From NCBI GenBank assembly GCA_902826605.1, contig CADEFM010000005.1:62001-126000 (forward strand): a stretch of 64,000 nt of DNA. Direction: 5' to 3'. The position numbers were made by a program, and so were the translations under genes. Below are positions 18,884-27,735 of the stretch, in pieces. The DNA comes from an uncultured Acidobacteriota bacterium (GTDB lineage Bacteria; Acidobacteriota; Terriglobia; Bryobacterales; Bryobacteraceae). Position 1 is the stretch's first letter. The number at the start of each line of letters is the position of its first letter. The notes beneath the pieces are model-generated. The model had not been told where the DNA came from and did not search any database. It saw nothing but the letters and a program-made list of their open reading frames with translations.

Positions 18884-20793
18884 GCAAGTACCGCCGAGGC
18901 CCATCGACTCTCTGTGGATTTCGATCCATAACGAGCCCGCCATCCGGCAAGCATGAGCAGATTCCAGAGTTTGCGATCGTGATTGTGCCAGCCGCTCTGA
19001 TGTTCCAGCCACAGGCGCCGCACCTCGTCCAAGGAAAGGTATTGCGCCATGGAGGGATCCAGCACCACGCTTTCGAAGGTGCTCCGCAAGCTGGTGCGCA
19101 ACCATTCTGCTAGCGGCACGGAGAATCCCATTTTTCGGCGCAAGCGGATCTCGTCCGGGATGTGCTGCGCGACGGCTCGCTTGAAAATATACTTGCCTAC
19201 GCGGCCACGCAGCTTAAAATTTGTCGGGAGTGTCGCCGCGAATTCAATAATGCGATGATCGAGCCACGGAGAGCGCGCTTCCAAGGAATGCCGCATCGTA
19301 GCCCGGTCCGATTTCACCAGGATATCTCCCGGTAAATACGTCTCGAAATCCACCGCCTGCATTTGCTCCAGCGCTCCCAGATGACTCACCCGTTGGAACA
19401 GATCGTGAAAGCGCTGGCGTGGGGTGTAATCCGCGAGCGATTCCCGCATTTCCGGCGAGAGCACGCGCGTCAGCGATGCATCGCGAAATACAGTCATCGA
19501 ATTGAAGTAGGCGTCGCCGGTCGCTTCCGCAAGATTGGTCAACAAAGACTTCGCGCGGAAGACCTGGGGCATAAAGTCCAGCCGCGGATACCAGCGTCCC
19601 GCGGTGCGGAACACGACGCTACGCCAAGCCGCCGGCACCTGCTCGCGCAGACGCTGTTCCAGCGCCCCATAATAATAGCGGCGATACCCGCCAAATACTT
19701 CGTCCGCGCCATCTCCGCTGAGTGCGACCGTCACATGCTTCCTTGTCATTCGCGAGAGACAGAGCGTCGGAATCGCCGAGGAATCTCCAAAAGGTTCGTC
19801 GAATTGATCGGTGAACTCGTCCAATTCATCGTGAATCGAAGGAGTGACCACCTCTTCGTGATGGTCCGTGTGGTGCATGCCCGCGGTCAGTCTGGCAAAT
19901 GCAAGTTCGTCGAACTCCTTGCTGGTGAAGCCGATCGAAAATGTCTTCACCGGTTCCGTGGCGGCTTCCGCCATCATGCCCACGGCCGCGCTCGAATCCA
20001 CGCCGCCACTAAGGAAAGCGCCAAGTGGCACGTCGCTCAACATGCGGCGACGGACCGAATCCCGCGCTAATTCGCGCAGTTCTTCCGTGGCGTCCTCCAG
20101 GCGCCTGGGGCGCGGCGCGAACTCAACGCTCCAGTAGCGTTGAACCCTAATCCCCGACGCATCCACCGACATGCTGTGGCCGGCGGGGAGCTTGCTGACG
20201 TGTTTGTAAATCGAGGCCCAGTCTGGAACGTAGGAGAGCGCCAGGAAATCCGCTGCGCTGTGCGGATTCACCTCGTCTGGAAACCCGGGCAGAACCGTCA
20301 GAGCTTTGAGTTCGGATGAAAAGCAAAACCGATAACCGGGAATGGCAGTCGAGTAATACAGCGGCTTCTTGCCGGTGCGATCGCGCGCCAGGAAAAGCCG
20401 TTTCCGGGGTGCATCCCAAATCGCGAATGCGAACATCCCGTTCAGCAAAGTTGGCAGTTTCTCGCCTGCTTCTTCGTATAGATGAACCAAGACTTCCGTG
20501 TCGCTCTCGGTGGAAAAGCGATGGCCGCGGCGGACCAAACCCTCGCGCAGTTCCCGAAAGTTATAGATTTCACCGTTGAACACCACTTGCACGGAGCCAT
20601 CTTCGTTGCCCAGCGGCTGATGGCCTCCGGCGGTATCGATAATACTCAATCGCCGGAATCCGAGACCTAGCGGACCGTCAAGGTAATACCCATCATCGTC
20701 CGGGCCGCGATGCACCATGCGGGTGCACATCCGCTGGAGAACCAGGGAGTCGGCGGGGGGACCGTGTGTGAATAAGCCAGCGATTCCGCACAT
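18880..20793 (-). CDS. Asparagine-synthase-type amidotransferase of the exosortase A system
   Basis: A 637-residue protein. It starts MCGIAGLF, so Cys2 is the glutaminase nucleophile after Met removal; NGEIYNFREL and SDTEVLVHLYEEAG follow as in class II amidotransferases. The synthetase domain has the PP-loop FLSGGVDSSAAVG and the ALSGDGADEVFGGYRRY segment. Family members linked to XrtA loci are thought to amidate a polymer sugar or other substrate rather than make asparagine. It sits in the operon after the Cro-like gene and overlaps the HAD gene by 4 bases. Confidence 0.88.
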   Translation of the reverse strand: MCGIAGLFTHGPPADSLVLQRMCTRMVHRGPDDDGYYLDGPLGLGFRRLSIIDTAGGHQPLGNEDGSVQVVFNGEIYNFRELREGLVRRGHRFSTESDTEVLVHLYEEAGEKLPTLLNGMFAFAIWDAPRKRLFLARDRTGKKPLYYSTAIPGYRFCFSSELKALTVLPGFPDEVNPHSAADFLALSYVPDWASIYKHVSKLPAGHSMSVDASGIRVQRYWSVEFAPRPRRLEDATEELRELARDSVRRRMLSDVPLGAFLSGGVDSSAAVGMMAEAATEPVKTFSIGFTSKEFDELAFARLTAGMHHTDHHEEVVTPSIHDELDEFTDQFDEPFGDSSAIPTLCLSRMTRKHVTVALSGDGADEVFGGYRRYYYGALEQRLREQVPAAWRSVVFRTAGRWYPRLDFMPQVFRAKSLLTNLAEATGDAYFNSMTVFRDASLTRVLSPEMRESLADYTPRQRFHDLFQRVSHLGALEQMQAVDFETYLPGDILVKSDRATMRHSLEARSPWLDHRIIEFAATLPTNFKLRGRVGKYIFKRAVAQHIPDEIRLRRKMGFSVPLAEWLRTSLRSTFESVVLDPSMAQYLSLDEVRRLWLEHQSGWHNHDRKLWNLLMLAGWRARYGSKSTESRWASAVLA

Positions 20794-20822
20794 AGCGGTA
20801 ATGCCTCAGGGGAAGGAAGGGG

Positions 20823-21071
20823 CTACTTGCTGGGAATGGGATTCCCAGCGTCCACGATGGGCGGCAGGTCGGGAGGGGGTGTCGCGGCTTCAAACAGCCA
20901 CTGCTCGTCGCTCTGCAGGAACTCAGCAATGCGCGCGCGGGTCTGCCGGTTCGGCTCGCGGAAACCGTTCACGATTTTGCTCAAGATAGTTTCGTCCATT
21001 TCCAGCATCTTGGCTAATCGATTCTGGCGGATTCCACTTCTCCACATTTGTAGTTTGAGATTTGGATACAT
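20823..21071 (-). CDS. Small Cro/XRE-type DNA-binding protein
   Basis: An 82-residue protein with a helix-turn-helix near residues 14-50: SGIRQNRLAKMLEMDETILS then KIVNGFREPNRQTRARIAEF, as in XRE/Cro repressors. The C-terminus is a Pro-rich tail of about 20 residues. ATG at 21071 is chosen because GAGG lies 9 bases before it; a TTG five codons upstream has no such site. It sits directly between the NusG-like gene and the amidotransferase gene and may feed back on the operon; its targets are unknown. Confidence 0.75.
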   Translation of the reverse strand: MYPNLKLQMWRSGIRQNRLAKMLEMDETILSKIVNGFREPNRQTRARIAEFLQSDEQWLFEAATPPPDLPPIVDAGNPIPSK

Positions 21072-21087
21072 TTTCGGAGGCCTCAAT

Positions 21088-21651
21088 TTACGCGATCAAT
21101 CGCGCCCTATAGAACGACGGTGGCCTGAGGACTTCGATATCCCGCAGGTTTACCTCCACCGCTACTGCTCTCGACAACATTTCGATGGCAAGCACCAGCC
21201 GACCCTGATTTTCGTTCACTCGCACCAAGGTCCCCTCTACATGGCGCAGCGGACCTCGCTTTACTTTGACCCGATCGCCGGCCGAAAGGCAGGCTTGCGT
21301 CAAAAAGGGCATTTTGGTTTCAATCAGCTTCTGCAGCCCTTCAATCTCGATATCAGGAATTGGCTCGATACCGCTGGCTCCTCCGAGCAACTTCACCGCA
21401 CCGGTAGTTCGGACCACCCGCAGGACCTCTTCACCGAGCTTGGAGATCCGCACAAAAACATATCCGGGGAACACCGGAGACTCGACTAGCTTCTCTCGAT
21501 CTTTCCAGCGATGCATCTCCACTATGGAAGGCAGGAAGTTCTCCACGCCCTTGGCGGTCAATTCGGCGCGCACGATCTTTTCATGATGCGAACGCGTGTG
21601 GAGCGCGTACCATTGTTTTATGAGCGGCTTTGTGATTCGCTGTACCGGCAT
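21088..21651 (-). CDS. NusG/UpxY-type transcription antitermination factor
   Basis: A 187-residue NusG paralogue. The NGN domain has KQWYALHTRSHHEKIVRAEL and FPGYVFVRIS, and the C-terminal KOW domain has GDRVKVKRGPLRHVEGTLV. Specialised paralogues such as UpxY, LoaP and RfaH prevent early termination in long polysaccharide operons. This fits a gene encoded within a 25-kb run of same-strand genes. The ATG at 21651 is preferred since AAGGGGCGG precedes it by 4-5 bases. No RfaH ops or JUMPstart element was recognised. Confidence 0.85.
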   Translation of the reverse strand: MPVQRITKPLIKQWYALHTRSHHEKIVRAELTAKGVENFLPSIVEMHRWKDREKLVESPVFPGYVFVRISKLGEEVLRVVRTTGAVKLLGGASGIEPIPDIEIEGLQKLIETKMPFLTQACLSAGDRVKVKRGPLRHVEGTLVRVNENQGRLVLAIEMLSRAVAVEVNLRDIEVLRPPSFYRARLIA

Positions 21652-21736
21652 AGCTCCGCCCCTTTCGTTACATGAATCCCTGTAAAGTACTGACAAATAA
21701 CCACCAATCTAAGCCGCCGGACTGCCCGCAAAACGG

Positions 21737-22630
21737 TTAGCCTTCTTCCTCGCCGTAATAGTAATAACCCGATTTCGAACCTCCGCCCAGAAACCAGTTC
21801 GGCACACAGTTCATGACTACGCCCAGATTCTTGCCCGACGGAATGGCTTGCAAAGTCGCTTGGCTGGCCTTGCGATTCGTATGGTCCGGACGCAGCACCG
21901 TCACTACTCCATCGCAGGCAGCCTGCAGTAAAAGGTAATCCGCCATGGCGGCATTGGGCGGAGAATCCAAAACAATAAATTCGAATTCTTCGCGCAGTTG
22001 TCCGATCAGATCTTTCCACACCGGGCTGTCCAGCAGCTCAGCCGGATTCAACTTCATGGACCCCGCCGTCAGCACGCACAGGTTGGGATATTGCTGGGTG
22101 CGGATTACGGCGCTTCTCAATGGCACCGCGCCCACCAGCACATCCGTAAGCCCTGGTTCTTTTGGTAGTCCCAGTTCTTTATGCATGGCGGAACGACGGA
22201 AATCGGCATCCACGAGCAAGACTTTCGCTTCGACCTTAAGCGACAGCGCCCCCGCCAGATTGATGGCGGTGACCGTCTTTCCATCGCCCGGTCCGGGGCT
22301 CGAGACCAAGATCAATTTGGGATGCGCCGGGTGGTGCAGAATTTTGGTGCGCAGAACGCGGTACTGTTCTCCTGCCCGATTTCTGGGTTGATCGAAAATC
22401 AAAACGGGAGCGTCACTCTGAATTTGCAGGGAAACCACTCGTTCCTTGGAATCCACATCGAAATCGGCGATCACGTGCGGAATCGCTTCAGACGCCGCAG
22501 GCGCATGGCTTACGGGGGCGGGGGGAACTGCGGCAGATTTCACCGGCGCTGGTTGATCCTTCAATAGCGCCGGCAATAGATCGCCGGCGCCGCCACTGCC
22601 TTTTTGGATTGCCTCGAATATTTTGCTCAT
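21737..22630 (-). CDS. Tyrosine autokinase of the exosortase/EPS locus (BY-kinase)
   Basis: A 297-residue cytoplasmic bacterial tyrosine kinase of the CpsD/CapB type. The Walker A motif GPGDGKT is at about residues 113-119, Walker A' is in KVLLVDADFRRSAMH and Walker B in FIVLDSPP. The C-terminus ends in a Tyr cluster (GYYYYGEEEG), the usual autophosphorylation tail. The membrane adaptor half is separate: it is the chain-length protein two genes upstream. Phosphorylation cycles of such pairs control polymer length and export. Confidence 0.9.
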   Translation of the reverse strand: MSKIFEAIQKGSGGAGDLLPALLKDQPAPVKSAAVPPAPVSHAPAASEAIPHVIADFDVDSKERVVSLQIQSDAPVLIFDQPRNRAGEQYRVLRTKILHHPAHPKLILVSSPGPGDGKTVTAINLAGALSLKVEAKVLLVDADFRRSAMHKELGLPKEPGLTDVLVGAVPLRSAVIRTQQYPNLCVLTAGSMKLNPAELLDSPVWKDLIGQLREEFEFIVLDSPPNAAMADYLLLQAACDGVVTVLRPDHTNRKASQATLQAIPSGKNLGVVMNCVPNWFLGGGSKSGYYYYGEEEG

Positions 22631-22654
22631 GGTGTTGCCAAGGGCCTCCTCGAT

Positions 22655-23740
22655 CTACGGCGCCGGGCTTGCCCAGCGGAACCATCTGGTAAGGAACGAA
22701 CGCTGCGGGCCGTAAGACGCCAATCCCCGCAAGGCTTGGTGGTCGCTCGGCAGCCGGTAACCGCCCGGCACTGCACCCGCGGCCGGTGCCGCAGCCACCG
22801 TCGGAACTCCAGCGGCGGCGGCCGAGCCGGGGCGCGCGGGAATCGGGGACGCTGCCGGGCTCGCCGCACCCGGTGCCGTAGCAGGAGGCTTTCCCTCCCG
22901 CACAGAACTGGTGAGAAAGGGTGTTGGCGCGGCATCCAGCAGATCCAAGTCCCCTGCTGCTTCGCGAATCTGCTCCAGACCCACGGTCCTCGATTCTTCC
23001 GCAAATGCGATCAACAGCGCGTTGTCGCAGATTGCATTCATCAACCGCGGTATGCCTTTGGACCAGTGGGCCACTGCCGTTATGGCTTCCGGGGTAAAGG
23101 GAGCCATGGATTTTCCACCAGCCCTTTCCCAGCGGAATTGAATATATTTGCCGATCTCCGAAGAATCCAGCGGGTGCAGCGATAAGCGAATCGCAATGCG
23201 CTGCTTCAATTGCCGCAACTCGGAGCGGTTCAGCAGCGGTCCCAGCTCGTTTTGTCCCACCAGAATAATTTGCAACAGCTTGTGATCGGAGAAATCAAAA
23301 TTTCCAAGCAGACGAATTTCTTCCAGCAACTCCACGCTGAGCTTGTGGGCTTCATCCACAACCACGACGGAAATTTTCCCTTCGGAGTCGCCTCGCAGCA
23401 GGAAGTCTTGCAGCAACCTCAAGCGCTGAGCCTTACTGGCGGGAATATTGTCGATGCCGAAATCCAGCATCACGGTCTCGAGGAATTCGGCTGCGGAAAG
23501 AATCGGATTCAGGATCAGACTCGATTGGATTTTCGGTCCCCCAAGCTGCAGAGCCGCCGTCAACGCGGTGGTCTTGCCCAGGCCGGCTTCTCCGGTCAGA
23601 AGAAGGTACCCGCGCCGATTCAAAACCCCGTAAACCAAGCCGCTGATCGCTTCCACGTGCTGTGCGGTCATGTACACACAGCTCGCGTCTGGCGTCATGT
23701 GAAACGGACATTTTTCAAGGCCAAAGAACGCTTGATACAT
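22655..23740 (-). CDS. ExeA/GspA-like secretion ATPase, PEP-CTERM locus type
   Basis: A 361-residue AAA ATPase beginning MYQAFFGLEKCPFHMTPD, the canonical start of this family. Walker A is GEAGLGKTT, Walker B is VVVDEAHKL, followed by an LRLLGNFDF sensor segment. The last 90 residues are Ala/Pro/Gly-rich and look flexible. ATG at 23740 fits the family N-terminus better than the longer frame from 23761. It lies between the chain-length and kinase genes, as in other exosortase A loci. Its exact job there is not known. Confidence 0.87.
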   Translation of the reverse strand: MYQAFFGLEKCPFHMTPDASCVYMTAQHVEAISGLVYGVLNRRGYLLLTGEAGLGKTTALTAALQLGGPKIQSSLILNPILSAAEFLETVMLDFGIDNIPASKAQRLRLLQDFLLRGDSEGKISVVVVDEAHKLSVELLEEIRLLGNFDFSDHKLLQIILVGQNELGPLLNRSELRQLKQRIAIRLSLHPLDSSEIGKYIQFRWERAGGKSMAPFTPEAITAVAHWSKGIPRLMNAICDNALLIAFAEESRTVGLEQIREAAGDLDLLDAAPTPFLTSSVREGKPPATAPGAASPAASPIPARPGSAAAAGVPTVAAAPAAGAVPGGYRLPSDHQALRGLASYGPQRSFLTRWFRWASPAP

Positions 23741-23774
23741 GGATAGTGTCCCCGAAATCACTCGCCCAGCGCGT

Positions 23775-25493
23775 CTAGAAAAGCCTCATCCATAGGGCGC
23801 CGATCACGACGGATGCCGCAGTCGCTCCCGCTTTCCATTTTTTGCGAAAAAGAGTGGCCCACAGCGAATCGCCGCCGGAGAGCTGAATGCGCGGAAGATT
23901 CGCCAATACCACGATCGACGGGTCCAGCTCCCAATCTCCCAGAAGCTTACCCTTTCTGAATTCCAGCAATACGCCGATCAATGCGCCGATCAGGAGCGCC
24001 GCTGCGGCCGCGATCATGTTCAAGAGAGGCCGGTTGGGGCTCACCGGAACGTCCGGGACGCGAGCCGGTTCAATCAGCGTGAAACGCTCGGACTTCTGGC
24101 GGCGCTCCAACTCGCTCGCCATCTCAGCGCCGATTCTCTTTTCGAGGAGCGATTGGTAGTTCGCAGCCGCGCTGGCATGATCCCGTGTCACTTGCGCCAT
24201 TTGTTGCTCGCGGAGAGGCAGGCGTTCCAGCCGGGCTTGGTATACGGCAATATTCTTTGTAATCTGTTCCTGCTCACGGGTTCGCTTATCGAATTCCTTT
24301 CTGTTTTGCTCGATCTGTGCCCGCATAACGCCGACGCGATCCTGACCGCGCAGCTTGGCTCCTTCGGCATTCAGTTTTGCCAGTTCCGCATTCACGGCAT
24401 CCGCCCCATTCACGGGGGCTACGGGCTCGACTTCGGTGGAGGCGCTGACTGTTGCCCCTGGAGGCGCCGCAGCCTCCTGTTCCTTCTCGACACGCAAGGT
24501 CTGATCGAGCACCGCTTGCACGCGCCGGATGTCGGGATGTCCGTCCCCATATTTGGAGCGTAGATCCCGCAATTGGGCGGCAAGGACCTCGGACTGTTTT
24601 TGCGGTGTCGCCGGAACCGCCGTCCGACCTATTCCGGGCGTTCCATTCCTGCGGGGAGCGTTATCGGCTAATGCGGCCGAGCGAATACTGGCCGCCTGAC
24701 CTTGCAGCCTGTCCTCGGCCTCCGCGGCGCTGATGCTGTTCTCTAACTGAATGATGTTTTGAGTTGTGCGATTAAGTGCATCCCGATTGGCCTCAAGAGC
24801 TACCTGCAGCCGCGCCAGCGACCCCGAAAGCTGTTGCTCCTGCTGAGGCAGCTCTCCATTGAATTGAATCTTGTACTGGCTTAGCGACGCTTCCTGCGCA
24901 TCCAGCTCCTTTTTTGCAAGCTGGAGCTGCGATTCAATGAATTCCGTGGTGCCTTCCGCCATCACTTCTCTGGTCTTGAGATTTTCCTCAATGAACAGAT
25001 TCGCCAAACGGTTGGCTACACTGGCCACCACATTCCGGTTGGAACCCCGAAAACCCAGGCGAATTACCCCTGGCCGGGCCCGCGGCCCCGGCTTATCGGT
25101 GCCGACAGTAATATCCTGGCGAATGCGCTCGGCATACTCTTCGGGAGTACGTTGCCACTTCTCTCCTGGGAAAAGGTCGAAATCCGTGAGCACGGCGGTG
25201 AGCCTGCGACTGCTCAGGATCTGCTCACTGATGTAACTTAAGCGGTCCTGAACGTTCGCATTCACCGTGCTGGCCACCAGTTTCTCCGGGATTTTCTGCC
25301 GGTCCACCAGAATGATCGCTTCAGCCTGATACACGGGTGGCAGATTGCGAATCTCGTACATGGCTATTCCCGCAATTGCTGCCGTGGCTAGGCAGATTAC
25401 AATCTTTTGCTTCCATAGCATACGAGCAATGGAAAGAATAGAGAACTCGGGTGGAACGGCCGAGACGGGCGATGTAAGCTTGAATGAGCTCAT
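23775..25493 (-). CDS. Chain-length determinant / GumC-like Wzz protein of the exosortase locus
   Basis: A 572-residue inner-membrane protein. An N-terminal membrane span (about 32-47) is followed by a Wzz domain (YQAEAIILVDRQKIPEKLV), a long periplasmic coiled-coil part (about 180-450, with Gln/Glu-rich heptads and a GERQ-type LPLREQQMAQ segment), and a second span near residues 505-525. A third hydrophobic stretch ends the protein (WKAGATAASVVIGALWMRLF). It works with the tyrosine kinase to set polymer length. This is the first gene of the long minus-strand run; a sigma-54-type promoter is directly upstream. Confidence 0.88.
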   Translation of the reverse strand: MSSFKLTSPVSAVPPEFSILSIARMLWKQKIVICLATAAIAGIAMYEIRNLPPVYQAEAIILVDRQKIPEKLVASTVNANVQDRLSYISEQILSSRRLTAVLTDFDLFPGEKWQRTPEEYAERIRQDITVGTDKPGPRARPGVIRLGFRGSNRNVVASVANRLANLFIEENLKTREVMAEGTTEFIESQLQLAKKELDAQEASLSQYKIQFNGELPQQEQQLSGSLARLQVALEANRDALNRTTQNIIQLENSISAAEAEDRLQGQAASIRSAALADNAPRRNGTPGIGRTAVPATPQKQSEVLAAQLRDLRSKYGDGHPDIRRVQAVLDQTLRVEKEQEAAAPPGATVSASTEVEPVAPVNGADAVNAELAKLNAEGAKLRGQDRVGVMRAQIEQNRKEFDKRTREQEQITKNIAVYQARLERLPLREQQMAQVTRDHASAAANYQSLLEKRIGAEMASELERRQKSERFTLIEPARVPDVPVSPNRPLLNMIAAAAALLIGALIGVLLEFRKGKLLGDWELDPSIVVLANLPRIQLSGGDSLWATLFRKKWKAGATAASVVIGALWMRLF

Positions 25494-25527
25494 AAGTTAG
25501 TGTGCCGACAACATCTTGTTGCGTAAT

Positions 25528-25543
25528 CGCATCACGATGGCCA
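25528..25543 (-). promoter_or_regulatory. Candidate sigma-54 promoter of the chain-length operon
   Basis: On the minus strand the sequence reads TGGCCATCGTGATGCG, a GG-N10-GC pair with TGGC and TGC matching the -24/-12 consensus. Transcription would start near 25516, about 23 bases before the ATG at 25493. The sigma-54 activator gene ends 165 bases upstream. Confidence 0.55.
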
Positions 25544-25574
25544 ATTTGTATCTTGTTGATAAATATGAATGAAT

Positions 25575-25588
25575 CTAAGGTCCCTTAG
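25575..25588. promoter_or_regulatory. Perfect inverted repeat, possible activator site
   Basis: CTAAGG-TC-CCTTAG is a perfect 6-bp inverted repeat 31 bases upstream of the candidate sigma-54 promoter of the chain-length operon. The minus-strand half GACCTTAG recurs upstream of the promoter of the PEP-CTERM gene (41981-41988). It could be the enhancer site of the neighbouring activator, although it lies closer to the promoter than most such sites. Confidence 0.4.
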
Positions 25589-25658
25589 GAAATCCGACTG
25601 GCACTTTGTCCCAATCCGTCGGATACTTGGGGATGCGGCTTGCGCTGCGGCTGCGGAG

Positions 25659-27191
25659 CTAGCCAGCCGCTAGAGCCGGAGTGCCAGAAGCAATGACATC
25701 AGGGCTTCCAGACCCGCTTTTCTTGCGCGACCTGGAGTTTTCTGCGCCAATCTGGAACTTCTTCATCTGGTAAAGAAGCGATTTGTAATCTACGTGCAAC
25801 AAATCGGCCGCTTTCCTGCGATTCCAGTGAGCGGCCGCCAGCGCCGCCAGTAACGCCTCAATTTGCGCCTCGTTCTTGGCGTGGTTTAGGGAATCGAATA
25901 TGGATCTGCCCGGGGAGGTGGCCGCGATCCCGTTCATGGTGGTCTCGGCTACTTGGACAGATCGTGCCTGATATGCCGTATCCTCCCGCGTGCGCAACTC
26001 ATCGAATACGCTGTGATCGCGCAGGACCAGGTAACGCCGCACCATATTCTCCAGTTCCCGTACATTTCCCGGCCAGTCATGCGATAGCAAGAGAGCTTGT
26101 AACTCACCATCCAAGGCCGGAATGGAGGTATGCGGGGCCGCGTGTTTTTTCAAGAGGAATTCGGCCAGAGGCAGAATCTCCTCCCGGCGTTCCCGTAAGG
26201 GGGGAAGCACGATAGATATGACGTTGAGTCTGTAATACAGATCTTCGCGGATCTGGCCGTTCGCCATCGCCACGCGCAAGTCGCGATGGGTAGCCGCCAT
26301 GACGCGAACATCCACCCGGATGGAGGTGCTGGCTCCGAGAGGGTGGAATTCCTGGTCTTGCAGGACCTGGAGCAACTTGGCCTGCAGCCGGATATCCATA
26401 TCCCCAATTTCATCGAGGAAGATCGTCCCTCCATCGGCAGCCTCAAACAACCCCGGCTGATTGCGGTGGGCGCCCGTGAAAGCTCCCCGTTCATAACCAA
26501 ACAGCTGACTTTCCACCAATTCCTTGGGCAGGGCCGCGCAATTCACGATCACAAAGGGCTGTCGCGCCCGGGCGGACCGTTCATGGATAGCTCGGACCAC
26601 AGTCTCTTTGCCGACTCCCGTTTCACCTTGCACCAGCACGGGAACATCGCAGCGCGCCGCTTGTTCAATCACGCGCGAGATCCGGCGCATTTGCGGACTA
26701 AGGCTTTCTGGGACTAAGGCGCTATGGCGCGTCGACCGCGATGGCACTGGGACGGGGTTAGCCGCTTCGGAACGCCCGCGACCGGTCTCCTTCAAAACCC
26801 CCATCGCACATTTTAGATCCACGTGAAATATAGGTTCAGGAAGTAATACCACCCCGTCGGCGGTCCACTCCGCCGGAATTCCACCACCACCGTCCATGGA
26901 GATCAGGCCGATCGGCCCGCCGATTCCCGCCCGGTGATTGGCGTTGCGGACATCGCTCAAGCCAGATACGAATCGTTGTTCGCAGAGGACAGCGACCACG
27001 TCGGGAATGGCAGTCCACAGGTCTAACAACTGCTCACCGTCGTCCACCAATTTCACACGATATCCAAGAGCTCCTAGAGCGGTCTCCAAATAATCCTGGA
27101 CTTCCATACAGGCGGCCACAATTACCGTGCCGCCTTGATGGACCGCCTGGCCATTCGCCGCTACGTCTGTCAGTGGTGTGAATTCCGCCAT
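25659..27191 (-). CDS. Sigma-54-dependent transcriptional activator with degenerate receiver domain (PrsR-like)
   Basis: A 510-residue protein with three parts. Residues about 20-140 resemble a response-regulator receiver but lack the acidic pocket (AAC replaces the usual DD) and have Cys in place of the phosphorylated Asp (AVLCEQ). The central AAA+ domain has GETGVGKET (Walker A), GAFTGA (sigma-54 contact loop) and GGTIFLDEIGD (Walker B). The C-terminus is a Fis-type helix-turn-helix (NRRKAADLLHVDYKSLLYQ). It should activate sigma-54 promoters; several candidates flank it. No partner histidine kinase is seen in the window. Confidence 0.9.
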   Translation of the reverse strand: MAEFTPLTDVAANGQAVHQGGTVIVAACMEVQDYLETALGALGYRVKLVDDGEQLLDLWTAIPDVVAVLCEQRFVSGLSDVRNANHRAGIGGPIGLISMDGGGGIPAEWTADGVVLLPEPIFHVDLKCAMGVLKETGRGRSEAANPVPVPSRSTRHSALVPESLSPQMRRISRVIEQAARCDVPVLVQGETGVGKETVVRAIHERSARARQPFVIVNCAALPKELVESQLFGYERGAFTGAHRNQPGLFEAADGGTIFLDEIGDMDIRLQAKLLQVLQDQEFHPLGASTSIRVDVRVMAATHRDLRVAMANGQIREDLYYRLNVISIVLPPLRERREEILPLAEFLLKKHAAPHTSIPALDGELQALLLSHDWPGNVRELENMVRRYLVLRDHSVFDELRTREDTAYQARSVQVAETTMNGIAATSPGRSIFDSLNHAKNEAQIEALLAALAAAHWNRRKAADLLHVDYKSLLYQMKKFQIGAENSRSRKKSGSGSPDVIASGTPALAAG

Positions 27192-27735
27192 GAACCTTGA
27201 AACTTTCTCATATGCCTTAGCAAGTCAGCGACCGCACCCGCGAACGGCCAGCCCGGAACCCCGCGGCATGAACACGGTGGACCCGGTACATCCGTCGATG
27301 AATAGCAAAGTAAATTGCTTGAACTGCTGACGTTTGCGCGTTCCGAACCCACGGGCGTGGGAGTAGAGCGGAGACCTTAGGGGATATGAGCAGGAGTCCG
27401 CGATTCTTCTCGAAAGGGAAAAATAATGGGAGTGCTGCCCCTCGCTGGGGACATAACGCCCTGCTTGGTCGCTCGCCGCCAAAATCTTGTTGTCACGCAA
27501 CTTCTCGATTTCCGGCGGAATGCCAGCTCAGCTCGCGTTTCAGCCCAGCTAACAGGCGACAGTGGTCTTGACTAGGGTAATCCCTACCACTTCGGCATGA
27601 TACAACGCGCCTTTTTTCCGTGACAACGTGAAACGAATTGCGCTGCTTGATACTCAGTAAATTTCCTCCCCCGCAACTTTACACGACTGCCCGGTGCTTC
27701 CGCCTGGAGTCGATAAACTATTTCAGGACATAAAG
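27192..27735. other. Intergenic region of 544 bases between divergent genes
   Basis: No convincing gene was found here. It must hold promoters for the activator gene (minus) and the first cohesin-like gene (plus). The only structured element I see is TAGGG-TAAT-CCCTA at 27573-27586, a short inverted repeat. The last 35 bases (GAGTCGATAA, then TCAGGACA and the ATG) are nearly the same as the leader of the paralogous gene at 30303. No sigma-54 element with GG-N10-GC spacing was seen close to the plus-strand start. Confidence 0.5.

Noticed and set aside
27573..27586. TAGGG-TAAT-CCCTA as an activator site
   Set aside because: Only 5 bp per arm and no matching sigma-54 element nearby; it may be chance.
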